Below the pieces are notes generated by a model. The model was given only the letters and a program-made list of their open reading frames with translations. It did not search any database and was not told where the DNA came from. From NCBI RefSeq assembly GCF_963678635.1, contig NC_087071.1, positions 33,096,141 through 33,160,140 on the forward strand: a stretch of 64,000 nucleotides of DNA. Reading direction: 5' to 3'. A program made the position numbers and the translations under genes. Below are positions 53,926-64,000 of the stretch, in pieces. The stretch's first letter is position 1. Each line of letters begins with the position of its first letter. The stretch comes from Symsagittifera roscoffensis. Taxonomy: Eukaryota > Xenacoelomorpha > Acoela > Convolutidae.

Positions 53926-55119
53926 TTTCGAAAAAATCCCCGAACAATTTATTCAATAACTGGAAATTGAATTAAGCGTTATTTGGTATGCTACAACTGA
54001 AAAATTAATCAGAAAAATTAAAGGGTAACCAATTTTGCGTTATTTACAGCTTTTTTATGATAACTTTTGATAATAGAGTCTAAACCAAAGTCAATTAACA
54101 CTCCTCAATCCACATTAGAAACTTGGGAGGGTTTTCATCATAAGAAGGGTCCATCACTCGGCTCAACATTGGATCCTTTTTGTCTGATTGACTATTTTCT
54201 CTAAAAATGATGTTGAAAAATTCTCTTAAAAACAAAAGAGAGTCTTTAGTTGCATTTTAAAGGCAGTCTTAGCTAATTAGGAAAAAATTGAGGCACTTTT
54301 TTTTATTTTCTATCGCACCTGCAAAATATTACAAGTAAAAATTTTTTTCACATTGCTCGATTGTTTTGAAAAAGATATACGGACTAATTAGTTTATGACA
54401 AACGTATTTGGTCATCATAATTATCCGTCTAAAACCACTCGTTACACCATAAAATTGATGCTAATGCGAGAGGGGGGCAAAAAGAGCCGAAACTGAGTGC
54501 GCCTCTAACAGTTTGCAATTCTGACTCAAAATTGTCATTCTGCGAGATCAAGGTGCACCAATTTAGTCAATTTAAGGTGATCGATAAAAGCTGGGAGGAT
54601 TTAGAGAAACTCCGCTACATCATGGATGAATCAAGGGAGCGGTTGTGAATTGGTAAAGTCCCACCCTTCTGTCTAAATTTCTGTCGTCTACTGACTACCA
54701 TCATGATCGGTGCTCGCTGCTAGAGGGCGCAGGTGCTTTACCCAGTCCAAGAAAAAAGCAGAAAAATATCAATTCTGCACAGGGGCGTAATTTTGGTTCA
54801 AAGAAGTGAGCTACAGAGCAGTAATGATGGTTTTCTGTTGTCATATAATAATAATAATAATAATGAAAGTGAGAGGTCGGAAGATTGCGAACAACCGTAG
54901 ATTATTTGTTGATTTATATAGAAGAAATGGTGCGAAAAATCAACTAGTTTTTCCAGATATCGATTCGGTTTCAAGTTAAATTGTACATAAAATTATTAAC
55001 CCTTGATCTAAAGTGAAAAATGAGCTGCCGATTGCCGATATTTCGAAGGTTTTTTTTCTGATTCGAAAATCGAACTGCTACCTTAGTGTGATTACTCATG
55101 AAACTAGTCGTAGTTCGGT

Positions 55120-55215
55120 GATGACAAATAAGAATTCCAAAAAATAAATCAATTGTTTTCCTTTTCTTTTTGCTCAGAGATATTCAATCGACACTGTGGC
55201 TACGGATCGCTGACT
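55120..55215. repeat. Direct repeat, possible decayed LTR (left copy)
   Basis: AATAAGAATTCCAAAAAATAA, CATTTTCTTTTT-like and CAGAGATATTCAATCGACAC-GTGGCTACGGAT segments align in order with 58,765-58,870. The two copies bracket the gag-pol remnant. Similarity is modest. Confidence 0.35.
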
Positions 55216-56032
55216 GAGCTGATGCACAGTACTTTTAAAAATCTGTAAGATTGTTTATAATGCCAGAGAAGTTTTTATTACTCAGTTTGTAAGCAACTTG
55301 TAATTTTTTTCCGCAAAGTTTTTTTCTACAACCAGATTCAAAGAAACTCTCCACTCAGCGTTCCAATTCTTCGTGGATTCATAGCCTAACTTCCTGCGGA
55401 AAAAATCGCTTTTCCAGAAGCGTGAACCTTGTTTCCGTCGGCTTGTCCGTGATTGTTCTGAAATTAGACAGTTTGGTTCTGTAAACCTTTAAGCGCGATT
55501 TCTTAATTGAACCATTAAGTCTTCGTCTATATTGACCTCCTTAATGAAGGTTGATAGGGAACCCAAAAAAGTTTGGCTCTTGTTTTTTTTTGGTTCGTTC
55601 TCTTTGTCTAAATTTTGTCCCCGATGTCCTCTTGGATCGATTCTCCCACAAATGAGATCGGTAAGTCGACTCAAAAACATATAGGTTCTTCATTCGATAT
55701 CTTCTCACTCAGTGTGGCCTTAGCCCTTTTCAGGAAACCCAGAGTCATTAGTTGATCTGCGATACCTTTTCATTCCTTAGGGGACATTTCCTGATTTTAG
55801 GAGGCTTTGGTGGTCTCCGGTTTTGTAATGCGGTCAAATTTTTCGAGTTTATCCTGCAAGTTCTTGCCGAGCAATTTCCTAGGCGTTAAATTGCTCAGTT
55901 TTACTCGAACTTTAAACTGGACTGGCTTTTTATAGCAAAATTTTATTCTAATTTACTCCTGAACCGTGAATATAATCTTTTCTTTTGCCACATCATGGCG
56001 CCCTCCGTTGTTTTAAGTCCAGTCAAATTCGG

Positions 56033-56117
56033 CGTTTTGTCCTCGGATGCTGCAACGTTTTGTCCTCGGATGCTGCAACGTTTTGTGCTCGGATGCTGCA
56101 ACGTTTTGTACGCGGAT
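56033..56117. repeat. 23-bp tandem repeat, about 3.7 copies
   Basis: CGTTTTGTCCTCGGATGCTG plus CAA repeats with almost no change, so it is a recent expansion. Confidence 0.92.
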
Positions 56118-56818
56118 TTGCTCTACAAAGCTGGTTCAAAGCTATTCTAGAGCTTAAGTTTCAGTTCTTCTGACTGGCTCTTGCTCGACCCTTGTTTTGG
56201 TTCTTACGCTATTTTTTGGCGCTGCTTTTTGGTTCTTACGCTATTTTTTGACGTTCTCCTTCGACTTCTTCATGTTTTTGTGATCTGCGATGAAGCAAAG
56301 TCTGATTGTTCCAAATGCTGTGTTTCTGAATGAGCAGAGTTATCAAAAAATTATCTCTTATTTCTGTTTGAACTCATCAAGTCAGACGAGATTATTAAAT
56401 TTTGCTGGATCTCTTTTCATTATAAGCAAGCTCTTGCTCCAGTTTTTGTACACCCTCTGATTTGATTTTTTGTGGAATAACACTGCTTCCGATGTTATGA
56501 AAATATCACATTTTGAAGTCTTCAGGGCTAAATTTTTTAAATTTATTTTTCTCAACACTATTAAGAACAGTTATTCAGCGTTCGATACAACCAAGTTATA
56601 ATTTAGCAGGTAAATGTATTTGTTTCCTAATTTCTTGTTATATCCAATGCTTTTCGAAATTACGTCGGCACATCAGCTTCTAAAAAATGTCTAAATGCCA
56701 CTCGCACTTGCTTCTACGATGTTGAAAAAGCATTGTCGTGCTAATTCTGCAGTCAATTTCTGCTGTTTTTAGGCAAATTTTAACTGTAGCTTCATGAAGT
56801 ATAGCAATTCAATATTTT

Positions 56819-56889
56819 TCTCATGTTCTCATATTTCTCATATTCTCATATTCTCATATTCTCATATTTTTTCTCATGTTCTCATATTT
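56819..56889. repeat. TTCTCATA microsatellite
   Basis: TCTCATATT and TCTCATGTT units of 8-10 bases repeat about eight times. Confidence 0.85.
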
Positions 56890-56899
56890 TTTATCTGAT

Positions 56900-58400
56900 C
56901 TACACCATCTAATAAATCACACACCTTAGAAATTTGATATATTTTTTGAAAAATTGTCTGTCTATTAGTTTTGCATCTGGAGCCATTTTGAAAGAAACAT
57001 CCGTTTTGACAGTGAGTGTAATCAGTGCAATGAAACAGTCAATTGAGCATTTGTCTGAAAAATTAATGCGATTTTCTGATTGTAGTGTCTTTATCTTTTG
57101 TTGCAATCTATCCAGTTTGTGAACAATTGTATTTCTGATCTTTTCCTGGAATGAACACAACGGATACTTCCACTTTGTTTTTAGCACGTCACTTTTTCAT
57201 TACTTTTGTCTATCAGATAGCTCCATATAATTTGGTGTAAATGTTGTCTCCAAATTTTTGACTGCTCGCACATAGCACGTCAAGCCTCCAATTTTCTTTT
57301 TGTGTGGTGGTTATTCCCGTCTTGCTCCGTAGATTGAGTCTCAAACTTTACCGTGTACGGCGTTCTGTCATCAGAATCGTTGCTCCTAAAAGTTTTTAGC
57401 CTGCTGAGCAGATATTGGAAAATTGAGTTTTTCTGCGAGAAAGCTTTTGTTCGCCTTGACGCTTCCAAGATCTGCTTCGTTGTTGCCCATTTTAAAAATG
57501 ATATCGCACTTCCGCTATCGACTGTCAGGATAATAATTGTATTGTCTTTTGTAAACAAGGCTTTTAGATATTTATTTTTATCCGAACTTGGGTCTGGTTG
57601 AATGTCTATTAGCTTCGTCGACAGCCCTTCCCTGTGTTATTTTCGCAGTTCTTCTTTGTTATATGAACTATTTTGATTATGGTTGTTTTGGCTCAAATGC
57701 TTAAATATCAGATGGATGCTTTATCTACTTCTAAAGATGGGTTTGAGAATAAAAATTTTCCTTTCCTGTTCAGAATTAAGTTTTTTTTCTGATATCTAGC
57801 TCGTTTGTTGTGACCAACACGCTTTCGCAAAATAGGTCGGACTAATAAAAACTTTCAAACATTTTGACGGAACAATTTTTCAAATGTCCTTCCGAGATTA
57901 ACCTGCCACATCTGTTACACTGTTTCTTCTATGATGTGTTTTTTGGTTTTGTTCTGAGATCCATTTCGGTTCCCTCTTTATTGTTCTCAACTTGTTCATC
58001 TAGGGTTGATGAGGTGTTTTTTTCTGCTTGCCATGATTATTCCTTGTTGAAGTTTTATAGACGTTTCGGCGTTTTGACACTTGCCTCAAGTTAATGCCGC
58101 ATTGATTTCAAATAGTTAGCTCTCTCTTTGGCACCTCCTCTGGCGTTATTATCTTTAACGGGAGAGTATTATGTAACATAGCATTCCGCATCTTTGAGTT
58201 ACAAAAATCACAAGGCACTTCATTTTCTAGGACCCCTAGTTCTGATCTACATGCTTGCGCGGTTCTTGTTTAGAGTTTCATCTGACTTTTGTGCTCTTTT
58301 GCCCATTCACTATTGTTTTTTGTTTAAACGTATCCCAGTAGCGCCATATCTTTTGGCCAATAACGCTATCAGTTTTTTTTGTTTTCTTCAGTTCCCATGG
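56900..58400 (-). pseudogene. Degenerate gag-pol remnant of a second gypsy-like retroelement
   Basis: In minus-strand order: a Gag-like stretch (CNSKMRNAMLHNTLPLKIIT, about 58,230), a zinc-knuckle-like motif CNRCGRLISEGHLKNC (about 57,870-57,920), a protease-like site LTVDSGSAISFLKWA (about 57,500), and the start of an RT-like region (NTIVHKLDRLQQK, later FKMAPDAKLIDRQFFKK, 56,909-57,187). The pieces lie in different frames and are broken by many stops. The order gag-PR-RT fits an LTR element. RT core, RNase H and integrase are missing or beyond recognition. It is not closely related to the element at 33.9-53.6 kb. Confidence 0.65.
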
Positions 58401-58764
58401 TTAGAAGTAATATTGAGCCCAATTGGTAGATGATGTGACCTACTTTTGGTTCTCTTTCTTAGCGTTCCTTATTTTACAGCGTGATTCTATCTTGTGCTAT
58501 TGTTTATCGTAAGACAGGTCCTGCTAAGAATCATGCATCCCCTCCATTGCGGGGTGTCTCCGGACTTGGTGGAAATTCTTCTATAACTGGCTTTGTAATT
58601 TCGTACATTTGTATCTGGATTAACGTTTTCTCATACAGTCATGGCCATGAAAAGTTGTTCAAACCGATTTGTAAAAATCCACGAACGACGGATTCGAGGT
58701 CGCTGTAGTCCAAAATACTAGAATTTTCATATCAATCCGATTGTTCTTGACTCGTAGATCAGTT

Positions 58765-58870
58765 GCGTATAACTAATAAGAAATCCAAGAAGTTAATTCA
58801 ATATTTCATTTTCTTTTTTTTTACCTCAGATTTACCAGCTTAATACCGTAGCTACCTATTGCTAATTGAA
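58765..58870. repeat. Direct repeat, possible decayed LTR (right copy)
   Basis: AATAAGAAATCCAAGAAGTT, CATTTTCTTTTTTTTACCTC and TAATACCGTAGCTACC align with the left copy at 55,120-55,215. Its position upstream of the Gag-like part of the remnant suits a 5' LTR. Confidence 0.35.
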
Positions 58871-60349
58871 TGAAAGTGTTATATTAAATCGTTTTTGGCT
58901 GGCACTAACTGGCCTTGACACAATTAGTAACAAGATTGTATGTACATAAATAACAATATCAAGGGTAACGCAGCTGCAAGACCACACTGAATAACAATAG
59001 TTTAACACTAGTCGAAAAAGAACCATCATTTTAGGGTGAGAGGACAATTAATTTAAGGCACAATGTTTTGGACCGAGATACAAGAAAAACTCGGACTTTT
59101 TCTAGAGATGTTAAATGTATCTTTTCTTCTATATGCGTAAAATTATCAGATGAGCAAAATAACAAATTTGGTAGTGTCCAAATAAAAAAAACACAAGTTG
59201 AATTTTTCAAAGTTCAAGAATGTAAGTATCAAATTTATTTGCTTAAATTTTCCAGGTTTAGTTTAGCTGCTGATAAAATTATCGGCGCTGCATTTATCTG
59301 GAAAATACTCGAAGTGAAACAGCAGAGGTAGTTTAACCTAAGGGTTCATGAAACTTCCAGCTGAAGGTTTGACAGTTGCTGATCTTATGAGTTTTCTTGT
59401 GCAAGGAGTGTTTTGACAAGAGCCATCTTCTGGTCAAATCGTTTAACCAAACCGTCGAAAGGCCACACTACCAGTTTTAGGACTCATGACAGATAAAGCA
59501 CAAGGGAAAAAGCCTCTTGTTGTTTTTAATGCTTCTAAGACTACTGAGATTATCAGAAACGTCTACAGTTCGGAGGATTCAGTTCCATGAGCTTATTTTG
59601 TGGTTAAATCAATTTCTGTTACATAGTGGATGATGGTCTATGAGTCGAAGATGTTTTGGGATGCTATTTATTGCAATACGGTTATTTCAGCTAACATGGG
59701 TTTGGAAATCGTGAAAATGTCTTTAGATTTGCATTGGCTCCGAATCGGGTATCTGATGAAACATCTGTTCTGTTGGAGAGCTGGGAGGAATGATTTTCTC
59801 TTGTTGAGCTATTTGAATTTCCGCAGAGATTTTTCTATGGGGGGAGCGGTTTTTCGCTCCCACTTTAAATTTAGTCATAATGGCGCCAAAGGCGACTTTA
59901 GAAACATTTGAGGTTGTTCAGCAAAAAATGGATGTCATAATGTTATACCAAAGGGGGGACCCTTCGGAAAAATTTGTCAACCAGAATTGAGCAGGGGGGA
60001 TGCGACCCTCTTAATCAAAATATGGTGGGGGAAGACCTGAGACATGCATAAACGTGCGTTTCAGGGCCCCCCTTGGCACGCTACTGAATTTCCAATGGGT
60101 TTCATGTCACCTGTATTGTGTTAATTGAATGAATTTTGCGGTCTTCTGACTGAGGAGTAGATAATTTCTGGTGTGTCTCATTTTTATACTAGATGTTCAA
60201 ACAAGAACTCTTTTGTGAATTGGGTTTCTACTTGGATGGATATGACCTTCACTTGTTAATTACAATCCTGCCATTGTCTGCCTGTTTCAAATCCATTGAA
60301 TTTGGTGACACTTTCAGATGTAATAAAAATATTACGTCAAGAACGCTCG
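58871..60349. other. Unassigned region
   Basis: No gene recognised. Open frames at 59,068-59,331 and 59,630-59,911 (plus) lack motifs. A CCCCCTTGGCACGCTACTG end at about 60,070-60,088 resembles one terminus of a hAT-like transposon, without a visible partner. Confidence 0.4.
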
Positions 60350-61830
60350 AAAGTTGACTGAATAAAAAAAGCAAACGAAAAATAGCCAAAATCGCAATTT
60401 CCTCGAAAGTCGGAACAATGAGAAACAATTTTGCCGACAGGACCCGTTTATGAGAACATTCTAATCTTAAACTCATCATTCGACTCTCATGTTTTTTTTT
60501 TGGTATGCAACTGATCAATTTTACACTTAGATTTTTTTATAAACAGCTCACATTATGCTTTTTCATTAGTATCGAATGATAAAGAATGAGCCAAGGATGC
60601 TTAAAATGTTCGTTTATCAGGGCAAAGCCCTGAACCTTCTAACTGCGCTTTATTCCATATTCAATAGAATTTTGAGGAAAAGTATTGAAAACTATAAATT
60701 TTGGACAATATCAAAGATCTAGTGTGAAAGTTTGAGTCGTTCGAAGTTTATACGACCAAATGGCTGGCCTCATTTCAATTTGGAACAAACTTGTTGTGCG
60801 TTATGTTTCGCCACGTATTAAGTGAAATCGTAGTTTTTTTGCGTTACGCTTTCAAGGTTATGGAAAACATCTTCAAAGTGCGCATAATTTATTCCAGAGC
60901 ATAACCAAATTGGCAAACTTCGAACATCCAAAATTTTGCAAAAAATGAGCGGAGGTTAAATATCTTTTTTTAGTTTTCAATGGGGCATAAAAGTTTTTTG
61001 TTAAAAACTTTTGTTTCGATTGCCGAGAAAGAACCTAAAAAAACCACACCAATCATAAATACTCATTTTTTTCAAAAATGGGAATTTCAAGACTGTTCAT
61101 TCGGCAGGGTGAAACTTTTACTGTTCCGACTGCACTTAAAACAATTCAAAATTTGTTTAGGTTGAATAATTGACAGAAAAACTGAGACGAAAAAAGAAAA
61201 ACAAAATGTTCCATTTTTTTTCATTTTGTCCCTCCATACGCTATGTAAAGTAGTAAGGGTGCGTTCAACGACTCTTTTCGTGTTCATAAGATGAAATCGT
61301 TGGTCTAAATTCAATTTGGAACGCATTAATCCGCCGCTTGCTCGTGTTTTAAGAACGCGATACGTCGCGCGTGAATTGTCCCAATTTGACCAATTTTCAA
61401 ACCCCTGTAACTTAACAAAAACTGATCATTGGTAGAATATCTTCTTAGATATGGGCTTTGACAACAAAATCTTTCAGATTTTATAAAAATATTTTGTCAA
61501 AAATGCTTATTTAAGAAATCGAAAATAGACTGAATAAGAAAACCAAGCCAAGCATAGATATTCCGCACTCTCTTTCAAAGTCGGAACTATAACAAACACG
61601 TTTGTCGACAGGACTTGTTAATGAGAGCATTCTATTCCTAAACTCTCAAGTTTTTTTTTGATATTGGATTGTTCAATTTTACACATGGAAAATTAAAGAA
61701 TCTGCTCACATTATGTTTTCTCATTGATATCAAATGATAAAGAATGAGCCAATGATGTTTAAAACGTCCATTAAACAAATAAACTGCTCGCATATCATGG
61801 CACAGCTGTGATTGTTCTGACTACCCCTTT
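60350..61830. repeat. Direct repeat of about 1.16 kb, two copies (second partial)
   Basis: Matching blocks lie about 1,165 bp apart: AAGTCGGAAC at 60,409 and 61,579, GACAGGACCCGTTTATGAGA and GACAGGACTTGTTAATGAGA, GCTCACATTATG at 60,547 and 61,704, AATGATAAAGAATGAGCCAA at 60,574 and 61,734. Related blocks occur in Kv2 intron 4 (14,160-14,570). No coding frames. Confidence 0.75.
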
Positions 61831-62139
61831 CTCTGCCAAAGTTGAGCTTCGCGGTCTAAAAGCTAATTTTTATGGATTCAATGCTCCTCAATTAAAAAGA
61901 GTGTTTCGTTGGTCCGCTCAACCTTGGTCCGCTCAAGTGATTTCCAATTGTTGTCCAATTTATGAAAAAGTGCTTAAAGTTACACCACATCTACGAATAA
62001 GTTGAGTTTTCATTATTTAAGTTTAAACAAATGAGCCGGCGTTTTGCTAAATTCTCATTACTGTATTCCAATTTAACTTTTAAAAAACACGTATTACGTT
62101 TAGACCAAAAAACGACAAATACGAACACCATGAGAACGA

Positions 62140-62365
62140 CAACGAATAAAAGCTCTAAAGGACCTATTGGAACCAAACGTCTGATGGAATGAGGAGTGCA
62201 GAGACGCCGCAAAGAACGACATACGACGAATTGTGGGTGCAGATTAGCACAACATGAAATCGACAACAAGCAAAAGCCCTAAAGGGCCTATTGGAAGCAA
62301 ACGCCAGATAAGGAGGAACTCAGAGACGCCGCAATGAACGGCACACGACGAATTGTGGATGCAGC
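62140..62365 (+). repeat. Tandem duplication of about 115 bp
   Basis: CTAAAGGACCTATTGGAACC ... GAGACGCCGCAAAGAACG ... ACGACGAATTGTGGGTGCAG at 62,156-62,243 is repeated with changes at 62,278-62,362. The copies have diverged by substitutions and small indels. Confidence 0.85.
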
Positions 62366-63432
62366 TGGACAGGCTCGTCCAGGAACTAAGAAAAGAAATG
62401 ATCTACTCCTGCGAGAAGGTAATCATTGAGAACAAGGAGGATGAGAGCTCACCCTTTCCAAAGAAGACGATTCTTCGGAGAGATGATCTTAGTAAAAGTG
62501 GCCAGGTACTCACGAAACCGTAAAAGGAAAGATAGCGTCCGAGACACGGTCGACAGTGAAAACATCCGGAGGTTCAATCTACCGGAAATCGGATAATGCA
62601 GAAGCGAAGATCCATCTGCAACCAGAACAGATTCAAGGCTCGAGTAAGAGCCCATCAGCGGAGCCACGGAAAAACTACAGAAGATTAGTTTACCTGAGAA
62701 GCTGGAGGAGAGTGACTCGGATGAGAAACTGCAACGGCAGGCGCAGCAGGCCGATTCGTCGTTCCCCGAAGAACATTTCCAACAGAGCCAAACAATAGTC
62801 ACCTCTAAGGGTACAGAAGCTTGGGGGAAAGAAGGCGAGGACTAAACCTCGCAGTAAAGAGGGCCAAACGTAACAAAGGAGGACCCGGATCGCCAAGCGG
62901 ACCAAAAACCCAAGAAAAAGTTGTTCTGAAAAAGGCCAAGAAGAAAAAGAAGACGAGAGAATGGGAGTATTTGGCGGACCAAGTACTATAGAGGTGAGTG
63001 CAAAAAGTGGATTTAAGAGGGAAAAACAAAGACGACTTAAGAGGGAAAAACCAATCGGCGGGAGAAAAAGATGAACGATTTGATCCCCAAACAGAGATGA
63101 ACGGACAACTCCAGCATGGAAGACATTAGTTTGTCGGGAGCGTGGAAGCTCCCGACAAACTGAAAGCAAGGAATTGCAACGTTTTGAAGACCCAGGCAAG
63201 GATTCGAGTAAAGAAATCTCGGAGGAAGAACTTTCAGGAGGCGCTTCTAAAGGCGGTCCTGCAAGAGTATAGGAGACGTCTAACTTGCTTCAAGACACAG
63301 AACGACAGACCAATTGAAACGCGACTGGGGCTCCTGGAAAGGCACTTATTTAGACGAAAGTTTGTATACGCTACTCTAGACGAGAGAGTAGACTGGAATC
63401 CGAGCTGGAGAATAAAACTGAACAAAGATTGA
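62330..63432 (+). pseudogene. GC-rich decayed ORF of an LTR retroelement
   Basis: The stretch is much richer in G+C than its surroundings. It encodes in one frame HDELWMQLDRLVQELRKEMI to 62,521, then coding-like pieces in shifted frames (LPEKLEESDSDEKLQRQAQQ at about 62,690; KNFQEALLKAVLQEYRRRLT at about 63,220), ending in WRIKLNKD at 63,432. The pieces are charged and helical like a Gag or ORF1 protein, but no diagnostic motif remains. It is followed after 115 bp by a polypurine tract and an LTR, so it is probably internal sequence of that element with deletions. Confidence 0.5.
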
Positions 63433-63558
63433 AGAATTAGTCAACTCAAAAATTGCATTTGAAACTGAAACAAACTGTTAAAACTGAGATTAAAAACTCC
63501 TGTTGTTACTTTTAAAATAATTCCAAAATTGAACAAAAACTTTTCACTCGAGGGGGTA

Positions 63559-63747
63559 TGTGATACTGTTACTGCAATAGCAGTAATCTGATGTAACCTT
63601 CAGTGAACTATTCTATTGGTCACTGTAACTCAAACCTTCGGTACACCGCTGAATTGGTCACAGAGAAAACTATTAGTTTGAGTAACATTTTTATTCTTTG
63701 GAATTATAAATTACCTTGCCCTAACGATAGCCTTGTAGGTTATCACA
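63559..63747 (+). repeat. LTR (189 bp), probable 3' LTR of a plus-strand element
   Basis: Starts TGTGATAC and ends GTTATCACA, with 7-bp inverted ends TGTGATA/TATCACA. It is immediately preceded by the purine tract CGAGGGGGTA, typical of a 3' LTR. No second copy is in the window, so the 5' part has been lost or lies far upstream. Confidence 0.75.
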
Positions 63748-63899
63748 GTGGGTAAAGTAACACGGCTGTTAATTTGCAAAAAAATATGCACCATCAAAAA
63801 TACCGGGTGTAAAGCCTTAAATTAACAAAAATGTGGGTGAAAAGTTTTCATGTCCAGTTTCCGTGCTTACGTCAGCTTTTTACAGTCAGGTAATTTTGT

Positions 63900-63980
63900 C
63901 TATCTCTCACTGATGATGGTGGCCTCGAACCAATAACCTTTCGATTGAGAGGCAATACTGTAGCCTATTTCACCCAAACT
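63900..63980 (-). repeat. tRNA-like SINE end
   Basis: On the minus strand GGGTGAAATAGGCTACAGTA, CAATCGAAAGGTTATTGG and GGTTCGAGGCC follow one another as D-arm, anticodon-arm and T-arm/B-box would in a tRNA. Stems are imperfect, so it is a tRNA-derived repeat, not a working gene. Confidence 0.45.
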
Positions 63981-64000
63981 ATTTATCCGATTTTGACTGT

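Larger units (their letters stand above)
53584..56899. other. Repeat-rich flank right of the element
   Basis: No gene recognised. It contains a foldback-family copy (53,664-53,925), a short ATA microsatellite (54,844-54,865), a possible degraded LTR (about 55,120-55,215) and two short tandem repeats. Short open frames such as 55,489-55,680 on the minus strand (DEDLMVQLRNRA) may be the decayed 3' part of the retroelement remnant to the right. Confidence 0.55.

Noticed and set aside
60066..60090. hAT-like terminus CAGTAGCGTGCCAAGGGG (minus strand)
   Set aside because: The second terminus and an 8-bp duplication were not found, so a transposon cannot be delimited.

Overview
The window is animal nuclear DNA, most likely from a protostome invertebrate. 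It is A+T-rich and carries six GT-AG exons of a Shab-type (Kv2) voltage-gated potassium channel on the minus strand. The CCQHKYH motif in the channel favours a protostome, but the species cannot be named from sequence alone. No prokaryotic features are present.

Layout. From 1 to about 10,735 a satellite fills the intron after channel exon 6; its far part is a higher-order array with a period of about 394 bp. Exons 6 to 1 of the channel lie at 10,724 to 29,867 and encode 338 residues, from the start methionine through T1 and S1-S4. The pore and C-terminus lie left of the window. The introns hold tandem repeats, a 471-bp MITE with an 8-bp target duplication, and foldback elements.

From 33,919 to 53,579 lies a complete, young, very large (19.7 kb) Ty3/gypsy-type endogenous retrovirus-like element on the minus strand. 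It has identical 410-bp LTRs and a CTGT target duplication. In its own 5'-3' order it carries a leader, a basic pre-gag ORF, a 1,096-residue Gag with a CCHC knuckle, protease-RT-RNase H, RNase H-integrase, two tiny hydrophobic ORFs, a 377-codon ORF without any methionine codon, an Env-like glycoprotein, and at least two further unknown ORFs. Several neighbouring reading frames meet by +1 steps or by short stop/start overlaps. The gag-pol border carries a diverged tandem duplication of about 757 bp. The extra genes and the unusual coding layout make this the best candidate for an undescribed system.

From 53,580 to 64,000 is a graveyard of older repeats. It holds a degenerate gag-pol remnant (minus strand, about 56.9-58.4 kb), a 1.16-kb direct repeat family (60.35-61.83 kb), a GC-richer retroelement fragment ending in a 189-bp LTR (62.1-63.75 kb), and a tRNA-like SINE end.

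Reading frames, splice sites and repeats were worked out by hand. Family assignments rest on motifs, not on database searches.
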